A stretch of 64,000 nucleotides of DNA from Azoarcus taiwanensis (lineage in GTDB: Bacteria > Pseudomonadota > Gammaproteobacteria > Burkholderiales > Rhodocyclaceae). A model generated the notes under the pieces. That model was not told where the DNA came from and did no database searches. It worked only from the letters and a program-made list of their open reading frames with translations. Both the position numbers and the translations under genes were made by a program. This document shows, one piece after another, positions 45,534-57,359 of the stretch (its first letter is position 1; each line of letters begins with the position of its first letter). The stretch is from the NCBI RefSeq assembly GCF_012910885.1, contig NZ_WTVM01000003.1, positions 1-64,000 on the forward strand, given 5' to 3'.

Positions 45534-47172
45534 CGGTTTTCTTCGCGCTCTCGATCATCCGGGTGATCTGCCACTGCTGGGCGATCGACAGGATGTTGTT
45601 AACCACCCAGTAAAGCACCAGGCCGGACGGGAACCACATGAACATGAACGTGAATACCACCGGCAAGGCCATCATGATCTTGGCCTGGATCGGATCCGGC
45701 GGCGTCGGGTTGAGCTTCATCTGCACCAACATGGAAGCACCCATGATGATCGGCAGGATGAAGTAAGGATCTTTTGCAGACAGATCCTGGATCCAGCCCA
45801 GCCACGGTGCATGACGAACCTCGACACTGCCCAGCAGCACCCAGTAGAGCGCAATGAAGACAGGGATTTGTACCAGGATCGGAAGACACCCACCCAGCGG
45901 GTTGATCTTCTCCTTCCGGTACATGTCCATGACCTCCTGCTGCATGCGCTGCTTGTCGTTGCCATAGAGCTCTTTGAGCCGCTGCATGCGCGGACCGAGC
46001 ACCCTCATCTTGGCCATCGACTTGTAGCTCGCTGCCGACAATGGGAAGAAGACCAGCTTGATCACCACGGTGACCAGGATGATCGACCAGCCCCAGTTTC
46101 CGGTAAGGCTATGGAACCACGACAGGACCCAGAACAGCGGCTGCGCGATGACGGTGAGCCAGCCGTAATCGACGACCAGCCCCAGGCCTTCCGCGATGCC
46201 GGAGAGGTGATCCTGCTCCTGCGGGCCTGCGTACAAACGCGTCCCGATAGTGCCAACCTGTTCCGGAGCGATCGCCGCGACCGGCAGGATCAAACCAGCC
46301 GTGAACAGGTCCGGGCCGACGTGGCGTGCAAAGAACTCACGTTGGATATTGCCCTCGGGGAGCCAGGCACCAACGAAGTAGTGCTGAACCATCGCCGCCC
46401 AGCCATCGTTCGCCCGGTTGGTGAACTTCGCCCGACCTCGCTCGATGTCGTCGAACTGCACCTTCTGAAACTTGTCCGCGTCGGTAAAGAAGGCCGGACC
46501 TGTAAAGGTACGCACCCCGAACAGTTGCACCGCCTCGGCAGGCTGGCCGTCACGCGCAAACTGGAAATAAGCATGTCCGGCCACCGGCAATTCACTGCGG
46601 TTCACGATCTCGTAATCGATGTCGATGACGTAGCTGCCGCGGTGGAAAGTCATCAGCTTGGTGACCTCCACCCCGTTCTCTTCCGGCGCTACCAGCCGCA
46701 CGGTCAGCTTGTCCTGGCCCGGCTGCAGAACATGTTCGCCGGCGTCGACGTAATAAATGGTCCGGTGGTTTGGCAAGCCGTCACCAATCAGGCCCGATTG
46801 CGCCGAGTACAGGTGACGCTGACCGTCGTCGAAGAGCAGGAAGTTGGCGCTGCGGTCCTCGCTCGCGGCATGTTCCGTGAGCTCGAGACGCACGATCTCT
46901 CCGCCTTGCGACGAAATCTCTGCGACCACCATATCGGTGCGAACAATGACCCGCTCGGCCGTCGCCGGCGCCACAGCGCTCGCGCCCGGTATCGTCGGAT
47001 CTCCAACGAGTCCGGCACTTGGCGTAGGCAGACTGGGATCAATCGCCCTACCGTCGGCTGCAGTCGCGACGGGTTCGCTCGGGGGCGGCCGCTGGTCCTT
47101 GAGCCAGGCGTCCCACAGCATCACCAGGGCAAACGAGAAAATCAGGAAGAGAATGATTCGGCGCTGATCCAT
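45517..47172 (-). CDS. yidC: Membrane protein insertase YidC
   Basis: A 551-residue inner-membrane protein. An N-terminal helix (residues 5-23) anchors a large periplasmic domain (about 60-335); five helices follow with the conserved region [16 protein letters not shown] and the cytoplasmic hairpin around [19 protein letters not shown], which carries a conserved charged stretch. It inserts proteins alone or with SecYEG. It lies 4 bases after yidD and overlaps mnmE, as in most gamma- and betaproteobacteria. Confidence 0.96.
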   Translation of the reverse strand: MDQRRIILFLIFSFALVMLWDAWLKDQRPPPSEPVATAADGRAIDPSLPTPSAGLVGDPTIPGASAVAPATAERVIVRTDMVVAEISSQGGEIVRLELTEHAASEDRSANFLLFDDGQRHLYSAQSGLIGDGLPNHRTIYYVDAGEHVLQPGQDKLTVRLVAPEENGVEVTKLMTFHRGSYVIDIDYEIVNRSELPVAGHAYFQFARDGQPAEAVQLFGVRTFTGPAFFTDADKFQKVQFDDIERGRAKFTNRANDGWAAMVQHYFVGAWLPEGNIQREFFARHVGPDLFTAGLILPVAAIAPEQVGTIGTRLYAGPQEQDHLSGIAEGLGLVVDYGWLTVIAQPLFWVLSWFHSLTGNWGWSIILVTVVIKLVFFPLSAASYKSMAKMRVLGPRMQRLKELYGNDKQRMQQEVMDMYRKEKINPLGGCLPILVQIPVFIALYWVLLGSVEVRHAPWLGWIQDLSAKDPYFILPIIMGASMLVQMKLNPTPPDPIQAKIMMALPVVFTFMFMWFPSGLVLYWVVNNILSIAQQWQITRMIESAKKTGAKTD

Positions 47173-47176
47173 CGGT

Positions 47177-47410
47177 CTATTTCTTGTGCTGATGCGGCTC
47201 GGGAACGGGGTCGTACCCGCCGGGATTAAAAGGGTGACAACGACCGACCCGCTTCAGCGCGAGCCAGGTGCCACGCAAGGCACCATGAGCGCGGATCGCG
47301 TCCATCGCATACTCCGAGCAACTCGGGTGGAAGCGGCAGTTCCGCCCGAGCATCGGACTGATGCCGTAGCGGTACAAGCCTATCAGACCGAGAAGCAGGG
47401 ACTTGATCAT
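47177..47410 (-). CDS. yidD: Membrane protein insertion efficiency factor YidD
   Basis: A 77-residue protein with an amphipathic N-terminal helix and the family pattern [20 protein letters not shown], including the three conserved cysteines region and a His-rich tail. YidD assists insertion of membrane proteins with YidC. It overlaps rnpA by 4 bases. Confidence 0.93.
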   Translation of the reverse strand: MIKSLLLGLIGLYRYGISPMLGRNCRFHPSCSEYAMDAIRAHGALRGTWLALKRVGRCHPFNPGGYDPVPEPHQHKK

Positions 47411-47778
47411 TTTTCGGATCGGCCTTGGAGTCGATCGAGCAATTGCGCCATGTCGTCGTTGATCATCGCCCGCGTCGCACCCACGATCGGTGCATTCAGG
47501 CGCACAACCAGATCAAACGCCGGCAGCGTGGCACGGCGGCGACGGAACTGTTCCCGCACGATACGCTTGACCAGGCTGCGCTGGCTCGCCTGCCTTGCGA
47601 ATCGCTTAGCCACCACCACACCCAGACGCGCGGTATCGAGCTCGTTGGGTCGGTAATGCACGATTAGCCACCGTCCCTTGAGTGCGCGCCGAAAAGCAAA
47701 AACGGATGAAAACTCATCCGTTTTTTGTAATCTGTAAGCGCCGATGAACCGTTGGTCGGCACCCGGCGGGCGGATCAC
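47407..47778 (-). CDS. rnpA: Ribonuclease P protein component
   Basis: A 123-residue basic protein. The RNR motif region appears as [14 protein letters not shown], and [12 protein letters not shown] is the usual central strand. It helps the RNase P RNA cut tRNA 5' leaders. The start is GTG, placed immediately after the rpmH stop codon; the family match begins about residue 15, so a later start cannot be excluded. rpmH and rnpA share a promoter. Confidence 0.92.
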   Translation of the reverse strand: MIRPPGADQRFIGAYRLQKTDEFSSVFAFRRALKGRWLIVHYRPNELDTARLGVVVAKRFARQASQRSLVKRIVREQFRRRRATLPAFDLVVRLNAPIVGATRAMINDDMAQLLDRLQGRSEK

Positions 47779-47913
47779 TTAGACGGCGAGACGGTGACGG
47801 CCCTTGGCGCGACGTGCGCGAATCACGGCACGACCACCACGAGTCTTCATGCGAACCAGAAAACCATGGGTACGCTTGCGACGAACGACGGAAGGCTGAT
47901 AGGTGCGTTTCAT
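47779..47913 (-). CDS. rpmH: 50S ribosomal protein L34
   Basis: A 44-residue, highly basic protein starting [18 protein letters not shown] and ending GRHRLAV, an almost invariant sequence in proteobacteria. It is the first gene of the rpmH-rnpA-yidD-yidC-mnmE run and is divergent from dnaA. Confidence 0.97.
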   Translation of the reverse strand: MKRTYQPSVVRRKRTHGFLVRMKTRGGRAVIRARRAKGRHRLAV

Positions 47914-47945
47914 TTTGGTTGGCCAGTGTTGAAGTCAAACGCGGC

Positions 47946-47974
47946 ATTTAAATCTATAAAATCCTGTTTGTCAA
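47946..47974 (-). promoter_or_regulatory. Sigma-70 promoter of rpmH
   Basis: On the minus strand TTGACA (47969-47974) and TTAAAT (47946-47951) are 17 bases apart. This is a perfect -35 and a 4/6 -10 in the expected place, about 33 bases before the rpmH start. Confidence 0.75.
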
Positions 47975-47994
47975 GCACATTTTTTGGCTTGATC

Positions 47995-48003
47995 TGTGGA
48001 TAA
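47995..48003 (-). promoter_or_regulatory. Consensus DnaA box in the rpmH-dnaA gap
   Basis: TGTGGATAA is the complement of TTATCCACA. It is the only consensus box I find in this gap. It lies next to an AT-rich stretch (47945-47990) and just upstream of a possible dnaA -10 (TAGAAT at 48020-48025), so it may serve DnaA autoregulation, replication initiation or both. Confidence 0.75.
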
Positions 48004-48190
48004 GTCCGCTCCAGCAGGGTAGAATTCAAATGCTTCGCGCCCTGCCGACCCACGAGATTTAGCGGGTTGCGACAACACGACGGTGCGAGGCCTCTCCCGA
48101 ACCATGTGTTCGCGCACGTCCGGCCAACCGTCGGACGCAGGGGTTCGGCCTTGCTTTTTTCTTCAGACCCAGCACGCCATCAACTCCATC

Positions 48191-49609
48191 GTGACCCAAC
48201 AACTCTGGTCCTTTTGCCTGTCGCGTCTCGAAAGCGAACTGCCACACCAGCAGTTTGCCACCTGGATCAAGGGTTTGCAGGTCGAGTGCGCTGAAGCCAG
48301 CGACCAGCCGGCGTTACGCCTGTTCGCACCCAACCGCTTCGTGCTGCAATGGGTCCGCGAGCGCTATCTGCGCCGCATCGGCGAGCTCGGCGAAGAGTTT
48401 CACGGCGCTCCGATCGCACTGGAGTTGTCACTCGCCGACACAGCGACAAAACCGGCTGCCAAACGAGACGCCGTTGCGGACACCGCCGCGCCCACCGCCA
48501 CGACACCCGCGCCTGAGGCCAGACGCGCCACAGCGCGACCGGCCGCACGCAACGAGGACATCCCCAACCAGGCCGAAGCGCTCTACGAAAAGACCCGCCT
48601 CAACCCGGATTTCACCTTCGAGACCCTGGTCACCGGCCGCGCCAACGACCTCGCTCGCGCCGCGGCAATGCAAGTTGCCCAGAATCCCGGCACCTCTTAC
48701 AACCCGCTTTTTATCTACGGCGGGGTCGGCCTCGGCAAAACCCACCTCGTACACGCCATCGGCAACTCGGTTTTCCAGCACAACCCGCGCGCGGTGATCC
48801 GTTACGTCCACGTCGAGGACTACTACGCCGACGTCGTCCGCGCCTACCAGCAAAAGAGCTTCGACCAGTTCAAGCGCTATTACCGCTCGCTCGACCTGCT
48901 CATCATCGACGACATCCAGTTCTTCAACAACAAGAACCGCACCCAGGAAGAGTTCTTCCACGCATTCAATGCGCTCACCGAAGCGCGCAAGCAGATCGTC
49001 ATCACCTGCGACACCTACCCCAAGGACATCCAGGGCCTGGAAGACCGTCTCATCTCGCGCTTCGACTGGGGCCTCACCGTGCAGATCGAGCCCCCCGAAC
49101 TCGAGATGCGGGTCGCGATCCTGCAGAAGAAGGCCGAGGTGCTCGACGTGACCCTTGGTGACGATGTCGCCTTCCTGATCGCCAAGAATCTACGCTCCAA
49201 CGTCCGCGAGCTCGAAGGCGCGCTCAACAAGGTGGTCGCCTATGCCCGCTTCCACGGTCGCGAGATCTCGCTCGAGGTTGCCAAGGAGGCGCTCAAGGAT
49301 CTGCTCAACGCACACAATCGCCAGTTGAGCATCGAGCACATCCAGAAGACGGTCGCCGACTACTACAAGATCAAGATTGCAGACATGCACTCCAAGAAGC
49401 GCACCCGCGTCATCGCCCGGCCTCGCCAGGTTGCGATGTGGCTCGCCAAGGAGCTCACGCCCATGTCGTTGCCGGCCATCGGTGACGCCTTCGGCGGGCG
49501 TGACCACACCACCGTACTGCATGCCTGCCGTACGATCACCGAGCTGCGTCTTGCCGACAACCAGCTCAACCACGATGTTCACGTCCTGACCCAGGTGTTG
49601 CGCGGATGA
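48191..49609 (+). CDS. dnaA: Chromosomal replication initiator protein DnaA
   Basis: A 472-residue protein from the GTG at 48191, which gives the usual start [17 protein letters not shown]; an upstream extension of 36 codons is not similar to DnaA. Domain I is at about 1-80, a Pro/Ala/Thr-rich linker at 85-120, the AAA+ domain has Walker [10 protein letters not shown] and Walker [11 protein letters not shown], and the C-terminal DNA-binding domain carries the signature [15 protein letters not shown]. It opens oriC and binds DnaA boxes. No good ribosome site is seen before the GTG. Confidence 0.96.
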   Translation: MTQQLWSFCLSRLESELPHQQFATWIKGLQVECAEASDQPALRLFAPNRFVLQWVRERYLRRIGELGEEFHGAPIALELSLADTATKPAAKRDAVADTAAPTATTPAPEARRATARPAARNEDIPNQAEALYEKTRLNPDFTFETLVTGRANDLARAAAMQVAQNPGTSYNPLFIYGGVGLGKTHLVHAIGNSVFQHNPRAVIRYVHVEDYYADVVRAYQQKSFDQFKRYYRSLDLLIIDDIQFFNNKNRTQEEFFHAFNALTEARKQIVITCDTYPKDIQGLEDRLISRFDWGLTVQIEPPELEMRVAILQKKAEVLDVTLGDDVAFLIAKNLRSNVRELEGALNKVVAYARFHGREISLEVAKEALKDLLNAHNRQLSIEHIQKTVADYYKIKIADMHSKKRTRVIARPRQVAMWLAKELTPMSLPAIGDAFGGRDHTTVLHACRTITELRLADNQLNHDVHVLTQVLRG

Positions 49610-49675
49610 TGCCCTACCGGCCTCTCGACCGTCGCCCGCCCGGCCATTCAATCCCTTTGCACACAGACTGACGCC

Positions 49676-50782
49676 ATGCACCTGCTCACCACCACCCGCG
49701 ATGCAATCCTGGCCCCACTGCAATCGGTTGCCGGAATCGTCGAGAAGCGCCATACGCTCCCCATCCTGTCGAACGTGCTGATCGAAAAGCACGGCGAGCA
49801 ACTGACCATGCTGGCCACCGACATCGAAATCCAGATCCGCACCACCACGGCCGGTGATCTCGGCGGCAGCGATGCCAGCCTTACCGTCGGCGCGCGCAAG
49901 CTGCAGGACATCCTGCGCGCCCTGCCCGACAGCGCCGAAGTCAACCTCACACTCGACGACAAGCGCCTCACCGTCAAGGCCGGCAAGAGTCGCTTTGCGC
50001 TGCAGACCCTGCCCGCGGCCGACTACCCGCGCATGAACCTGCCGGAGGGCGAGGGCACCCGCTTCCAGGTCACCCAGAAGACCTTCAAGCGCCTGCTCGC
50101 CCAGGTCTCCTACGCGATGGCCCAGCAGGACATCCGCTACTATCTCAACGGCCTGCTCGTCATCGTCGACGGCGGCGAGCTGCGCATGGTCGCCACTGAC
50201 GGTCACCGTCTGGCCTATGCCGCAGCGCCCATCGAAGCCGATCTGCCGCGTACCGAGGTCATCCTGCCGCGCAAGACGGTGATGGAACTCGCGCGCCAGC
50301 TCGGCGACGCTGACGACGCGCTCGAAGTGGTGCTCGCCGGCAACCAGTCGGTGTTCCGTTTCGGCCCGATCGAGCTGGTCTCCAAGCTCATCGACGGCAA
50401 GTTCCCGGATTACGAGCGCGTGATCCCGCAGAACCACCCGACCACGATCACCTTCGACCGCGCCCCGCTGCTCTCCGCGCTGTCGCGTGTCGCAATCCTC
50501 ACCAGCGACAAGTTCCGCGGCGTGCGCCTGGTGCTCGAAGACGGCCTGCTGCGCATCGTCAGCTCCAACAACGAGCAGGAAGAAGCCCAGGAAGAGCTCG
50601 AGATCGATTACCACGGCGATGCGCTCGACATCGGCTTCAACGTCACCTATCTGCTCGACGTGCTCAACAACGTCAGCCATGAACAGATCGAGTGGCATCT
50701 GGCCGACGGCAACTCCAGCGCCCTGATCACCGTGCCGGGCAACGCCCACTTCAAGTATGTCGTGATGCCGATGCGCATTTGA
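49676..50782 (+). CDS. dnaN: DNA polymerase III beta subunit (sliding clamp)
   Basis: A 368-residue clamp of normal length with three repeats of the clamp fold. Family blocks are LPILSNVLIE near residue 24, ATDGHRLA near 175 and the C-terminal YVVMPMRI. The dimer ring tethers the polymerase to DNA. It lies 66 bases after dnaA. The start ATG has only a weak ribosome site. A GC hairpin (CCGCCGG / CCGGCGG) follows the stop and the 174-base gap before gyrB holds G/A-rich inverted repeats but no gene. Confidence 0.96.
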   Translation: MHLLTTTRDAILAPLQSVAGIVEKRHTLPILSNVLIEKHGEQLTMLATDIEIQIRTTTAGDLGGSDASLTVGARKLQDILRALPDSAEVNLTLDDKRLTVKAGKSRFALQTLPAADYPRMNLPEGEGTRFQVTQKTFKRLLAQVSYAMAQQDIRYYLNGLLVIVDGGELRMVATDGHRLAYAAAPIEADLPRTEVILPRKTVMELARQLGDADDALEVVLAGNQSVFRFGPIELVSKLIDGKFPDYERVIPQNHPTTITFDRAPLLSALSRVAILTSDKFRGVRLVLEDGLLRIVSSNNEQEEAQEELEIDYHGDALDIGFNVTYLLDVLNNVSHEQIEWHLADGNSSALITVPGNAHFKYVVMPMRI

Positions 50783-50917
50783 TCGTTCCCGCCGGAGAAC
50801 CGGCGGCACCTTACCCCTCTCCCTTCAAGGGGGAAACAGGGAGGGGGATGGGTTCCCCTGACGCAAGCAACAGCTATGTGCAACAACCCACCGCCGACCT
50901 GACCCTCCCTCCGATAG

Positions 50918-53443
<2,526 letters not shown>

Positions 53444-53537
53444 GCTTGATCGTGGGCCCTAAAGTGTGCCGGAACCGCCCGGGCTCAGCCAGGGTCGGTG
53501 TGAATCACAGCTCCAAACCCTGGCCATTGAGTAGAAC

Positions 53538-53858
53538 ATGACTGCTTCATTGCTTATCACCATCGTGACAGACGAAGTTTCGGATTTGGCTCTCAGCATC
53601 GCTGAACGTGAAGGCATCCGTGGCGTCACCATCCTGCCGGCAAGCGGTATCAGCCAATCGCCGCTCAAGACTTTCTTCGGGCTGACCTTCCAGACCCCGA
53701 TGACCATTCTCTTCTGGATTGCGGAGACTGAGACGGCCAACCGGACGGCCCGAAAGCTCAGAGATGAGCTTGACCTTGACTCGCCGCAGCAGGGTCTGGC
53801 TCTGACTTTGACCATCGATCAGTTGTTCGGGCTGGGGCTGGGCGACAACAAGCGCTGA
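53538..53858 (+). CDS. Small PII-like (ferredoxin-fold) protein next to an antiporter
   Basis: A 106-residue protein whose strand-helix-strand-strand-helix-strand pattern fits PII-like trimers: LLITIVTDEV, helix to residue 27, GVTILPASG, a loop with two aromatics in place of a T-loop (about 36-52), MTILFWIAE, then a helix and the strand LALTLTIDQLFGL. The classic PII signatures (Tyr51 uridylylation site, BC-loop) are absent, so it is not GlnB/GlnK. It lies 92 bases before a cation/proton antiporter and could regulate it after binding a small nucleotide. Fold assignment is by eye and not certain. Confidence 0.6.
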   Translation: MTASLLITIVTDEVSDLALSIAEREGIRGVTILPASGISQSPLKTFFGLTFQTPMTILFWIAETETANRTARKLRDELDLDSPQQGLALTLTIDQLFGLGLGDNKR

Positions 53859-53950
53859 CAGGTGCGACCTTGACGCTCGGAAGCGCCTCGCGCGGGCGCC
53901 CGAGAATCCCTGCGCACGCTTTCTATTCCCAATTGTTGGCACGGCCCTGA

Positions 53951-55753
53951 ATGGACTGGATGTTCACCACGATTCTTGTCGGAGCAGGACTCATTGCATT
54001 GTCTATCCTGACGAGTGCGCTGGCCTTTCGCTTTGGCACTCCGCTGCTGCTAGTGTTTCTTTGCATCGGTTTGATTGCGGGCGAAGACGGGCTCGGGTTG
54101 CGGTTCGACGATGCAGAGCTCGCTTACTTTCTCGGCAGCCTCGCGCTTGCGGTGATTCTCTTCGACTCAGGTTTCGGAACGCGCGTCCAGACTCTGCGCC
54201 GTGCCGCTGCCCCCGCCTTCGTGCTGGCCACGATCGGAGTATTCCTAACCACAATTTTCGTCGGCGTAGCTGCACGCTTTCTGTTCGACCTCCCTTGGCT
54301 CTACGCCCTCTTGATGGGCGCCATCATCAGCTCAACCGATGCGGCGGCTGTCTTCTTCCTGCTGCGCGCGGGCGGCGTCAAGATCTACAAGCGCGTGCGC
54401 TCGATGCTGGAAGTGGAATCCGGCTCGAACGACCCAATGGCCATCTTCCTGACGATTCTGTTCATCGAGATGATCCTTGCGGAGACACGCGGCAATGTGA
54501 TGACCAGCTTTCTTCACGGCTTTGGCCTCCAGATGGGACTGGGGCTGCTGGCCGGCGCACTGGGCGGGTATCTGATCGTTGAAATCGTCAACCGTGTACG
54601 TCTGGAAGAGGCGCTTTACCCCATTCTGGTGATGTCTTGCGCACTGAGCGTCTTTGGCATCACCGCCTATTTCGGCGGCAGCGGCTTTCTCGCCATCTAT
54701 GTCGCTGGAATCGTCGCAGGCAACCGGCCGATGAAGGGTGCCTCGGCCTTGCGCCGCTATCAGCAAGGCATGACCTGGTTGGCACAGATTGTGATGTTCC
54801 TCGTATTGGGCCTGTTCGTCACGCCTTCGGAATTTGGCTCGGTGCTCTTGCCTGCGCTCTTGCTCGGGCTTTTCCTGATGTTGATCGGCCGTCCGCTTGC
54901 GGTCGCACTCTGCCTGCTGCCGTTCCGCTATGACAGGCAAACGATGACCTTCACGGCCTGGGTGGGGCTTCGCGGCGCAGTCTCCATCCTGCTGGGAATA
55001 CTCCCGGCGGTCATGGGGGTCGAAGGTGCGGAGGTTTTCCTCAACGTTGCATTCATCATGGTCGTCACCTCCCTGCTCGTGCAGGGCTGGACGATCAAGC
55101 CTGCTGCGCGTTGGCTCAAGCTGATCGTGCCATCCAGGATGGGCCCGCTTGAGCGCATCGAGCTCGAGTTGCCGGGCAATCCAAAGCACGAGCTACTGAT
55201 CTACCGAGTGCTTGAGGAGAGCCCGCTGGTTATCGGGGGCGCCACACTTCCCCGTTGGGCACGCCCTTCACTCGTCGTGCGCAACGGACGATCGATGCAG
55301 CCGGAACATGCAGGTCAGCTGCAGTCGGGGGATTTGGTGTATCTCTTTACGCAGCCCGAGTACACGACGCTACTCGACCGCCTGTTTTCCCAGATCAAAG
55401 GGCCAGATCAGGACGACAAAGAGTACTTCGGCCAGTTCATGGTCAACATCGATGCGCCCTTGGTCGACCTGATCAGTGCCTACGACTTACAGCCCTCGAC
55501 GGACATCGCCCCCGATCTGAAAGTAGGTGACTTCCTGATGTCAGAGCTTGGGGCGCAGCCGGTTGTTGGCGACAGGGTCCCGTTAGGCAAATTCGATTTC
55601 GTCGTGCGACGGGTTCATCAGGGGAAAACCATCACCGAAGTCGGCCTTGCGCTAACCGGAGAAGATCGGCCTTCTGCGTATGTACGCAAGGCAAGGCGGC
55701 CACAGGTGCGTCTGCGGACCCGATTCGCACGAATGCTGGGGTTGGGCGATTAG
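53951..55753 (+). CDS. CPA-family potassium/proton antiporter with RCK domain (CvrA/NhaP2-like)
   Basis: A 600-residue protein. Residues 1-390 form about 12 membrane helices with the family segments GTPLLLVFLCIGLIAGEDG, ISSTDAAAVFFLLR and VESGSNDPMAIF, which hold the ion-binding aspartates. A TrkA-C (RCK C) domain follows at about 400-480 (SGDLVYLFTQPE) and a CorC/HlyC-type domain closes the protein. This layout is that of CvrA/NhaP2 K+/H+ antiporters. The cytoplasmic tail is the likely target for regulation by the small upstream protein. Confidence 0.88.
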   Translation: MDWMFTTILVGAGLIALSILTSALAFRFGTPLLLVFLCIGLIAGEDGLGLRFDDAELAYFLGSLALAVILFDSGFGTRVQTLRRAAAPAFVLATIGVFLTTIFVGVAARFLFDLPWLYALLMGAIISSTDAAAVFFLLRAGGVKIYKRVRSMLEVESGSNDPMAIFLTILFIEMILAETRGNVMTSFLHGFGLQMGLGLLAGALGGYLIVEIVNRVRLEEALYPILVMSCALSVFGITAYFGGSGFLAIYVAGIVAGNRPMKGASALRRYQQGMTWLAQIVMFLVLGLFVTPSEFGSVLLPALLLGLFLMLIGRPLAVALCLLPFRYDRQTMTFTAWVGLRGAVSILLGILPAVMGVEGAEVFLNVAFIMVVTSLLVQGWTIKPAARWLKLIVPSRMGPLERIELELPGNPKHELLIYRVLEESPLVIGGATLPRWARPSLVVRNGRSMQPEHAGQLQSGDLVYLFTQPEYTTLLDRLFSQIKGPDQDDKEYFGQFMVNIDAPLVDLISAYDLQPSTDIAPDLKVGDFLMSELGAQPVVGDRVPLGKFDFVVRRVHQGKTITEVGLALTGEDRPSAYVRKARRPQVRLRTRFARMLGLGD

Positions 55754-56115
55754 CTTCGGGCCTTCTGTCTTCGACGCTTGCCTGCATCGAAAGCCTGAGC
55801 TGCGGCTAAGCGCTTATTCGCCCAGTTCAAGCCTGGCTGGCGTGTAAGTCTGCGCATAGGGGTCGAGTGCGGTCTTCCTGCCGGTAGCGACGCCGGCCAG
55901 ACCGGAGCCGGCGGCTCTTTGCCGGTTCCTCTCACTGGCTCGATGACGGTACCAGGGCAGCGCTCAATAGCCTACCGCTGCGGTGTTTTCAACTGTATTG
56001 CCACGTTTGCGACTTTACTGGCAGGGAACAGTTGCGATTCTTCTCACTGGCAGTTTGCCATCCTCCCAGTCATTCCTTAGAATATCTCCAGCGCTCTCTA
56101 CACTTGGAGAATCGT
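55754..56115. other. 362-base gap before the toxin-antitoxin pair
   Basis: No gene is supported. The left part has GC inverted repeats (for example GCCGGC units near 55880-55920) that may end the antiporter transcript. The right part is less GC-rich with a short repeat ACTGGCAG near 56018 and 56048, and should hold the promoter and operator of the antitoxin gene. Confidence 0.5.
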
Positions 56116-56496
56116 ATGCGCATCCGCCAGAACGTGCTCCCGAACGATCGCGCGCGCGTGCTCACAGGCGCAGTGGCCGAGGTGAGCCGCCGGCTCGATT
56201 TGGGTCCGTCGATGCTCAGCAGGATCATCGGCATCAGCCAGTCGAGCGCATCGCGACTCCTTTCGGGCACCTACGAACTCCGTGAAGCGGCAAAGGAGTG
56301 GGAGCTTTCCGCAGCACTCGTTCGCATCTACCGGTCCCTGTTTGCGCTCGTCGGTGGCGATGAGGTGCTCGCCAAGGAATGGCTGAGAGCGCCGAACCGA
56401 GCCTTCTCGGGCCAGGCGCCGGCGAACCTCATTGTGCGCATCGACGGGCTGGTTCGTGTCGGCGAATACCTGGACGCACATCGAGCTCGCGTCTGA
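56116..56496 (+). CDS. Xre/MbcA/ParS-type antitoxin (DUF2384)
   Basis: A 126-residue protein. An N-terminal helix-turn-helix-like region (about 15-60: DLGPSMLSRIIGISQSSASRLLSG) is followed by the DUF2384 toxin-binding domain, with YRSLFALVGGDEVLAKEWL and NRAFSGQAPANLI. The ATG at 56116 has GGAG 6 bases upstream. These antitoxins neutralise RES toxins and repress their own operon. The toxin gene begins inside its 3' end, a 41-base overlap. Confidence 0.88.
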   Translation: MRIRQNVLPNDRARVLTGAVAEVSRRLDLGPSMLSRIIGISQSSASRLLSGTYELREAAKEWELSAALVRIYRSLFALVGGDEVLAKEWLRAPNRAFSGQAPANLIVRIDGLVRVGEYLDAHRARV

Positions 56497-57181
56497 GCGC
56501 TTGCCCTGGCAGGGGCAAGGCTGGCGCATGGTCGAGGCCCAGCATAAGGTTGCCACCATGGAGATCGTGGGTGGCAACCTTGGGGCACAAGCCACACTCG
56601 AGCAGATTCTCGAGGACTCCAAACCCCCTGTTCCTGCTGAAGCCAAAGGACTGCACTGGTTGCTGTCGACACCCTTTCGCTATCGCCCGCTGGATCAAGG
56701 GTCGCGCTTTCGCAGCCGGCATGACCCGGGCGTCTTCTACGGTGCGGAGGCTCGCGAAACAGCCCTGGCCGAGGCGGGCTACTGGCGCCTGCGCTTCTGG
56801 CTCGACAGCGACGCCTTGCGTGAGCGATCGAAGTCGATCCCGGTCACCCTCTTCCTGTTTGGCGCAGCAACCGAAGCACTCGTCGACCTGACCCGAGCAC
56901 CGTTCGAAGCACACCGCCCGGACTGGACCCACCCGGCCGACTACAGCGCCACCCAGGCCTTCGCCCGCAAAGCACGTGAGCAAGGCGTAGAGATCATCCG
57001 CTATCAGTCCGTGCGACACCCGCCTGCCGCGTGTCTGGCAATACTGACTCCCGCCGCGTTTCGGCATGCACCCCAGCCATACCCTCGCGTCGATCAGACA
57101 TGGACCCTGCACCTGGAGCCGCCCGGTCGCATTGTGTTCCACCGCGATCTGAGCGATGAGGTGTTCGCATTCGACTGGTGA
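56456..57181 (+). CDS. RES-domain toxin
   Basis: A 241-residue protein of the longer RES type. The N-terminal part WTHIELASERLP...WRMVEAQH and LHWLLSTPFRYRPL precede the RES core RFRSRHDPGVFYGAE, which carries the Arg and Tyr of the active site. RES toxins consume NAD+ and stop growth. The GTG at 56456 is chosen because it keeps the conserved N-terminal block; an ATG at 56528 would lose it. Paired with the DUF2384 antitoxin, this is a complete type II toxin-antitoxin module. Confidence 0.86.
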   Translation: MSANTWTHIELASERLPWQGQGWRMVEAQHKVATMEIVGGNLGAQATLEQILEDSKPPVPAEAKGLHWLLSTPFRYRPLDQGSRFRSRHDPGVFYGAEARETALAEAGYWRLRFWLDSDALRERSKSIPVTLFLFGAATEALVDLTRAPFEAHRPDWTHPADYSATQAFARKAREQGVEIIRYQSVRHPPAACLAILTPAAFRHAPQPYPRVDQTWTLHLEPPGRIVFHRDLSDEVFAFDW

Positions 57182-57254
57182 CCGAGCTACCCGACGTGCG
57201 ATGTTTGACGACCCTCGAACCGACGGCTGAATCCCGGCCACCGGAACCAAACCA

Positions 57255-57294
57255 CAAGCGACAACGCCCGGAGCAATCCGGGCGTTGTCGCTTG
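57255..57294. terminator. Perfect 17-bp stem-loop between the toxin gene and hsdR
   Basis: CAAGCGACAACGCCCGG pairs with its exact complement around a 6-base loop. It ends the toxin-antitoxin operon or separates it from the restriction operon. No T-run follows, so it may act as a bidirectional RNA stop or only as an mRNA end. Confidence 0.55.
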
Positions 57295-57359
57295 AGAACT
57301 GGGGTAAGCGACCAATTCGCGCTAAAGTCCCACCTGTTTGTCCTGACCATCCGCCGAGC

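Larger units (their letters stand above)
47914..48190. other. rpmH-dnaA intergenic region, probable oriC locus
   Basis: The 277-base gap lies exactly where transcription switches from leftward to rightward, beside dnaA, with an AT-rich tract and one consensus DnaA box. This is the standard position of oriC in many bacteria. The small number of boxes leaves the exact origin uncertain. Confidence 0.5.

Noticed and set aside
55750-55935. 61-codon minus-strand frame after the antiporter, with a basic tail
   Set aside because: It overlaps the antiporter stop, has no ribosome site and no recognised family; kept only as part of the intergenic description.
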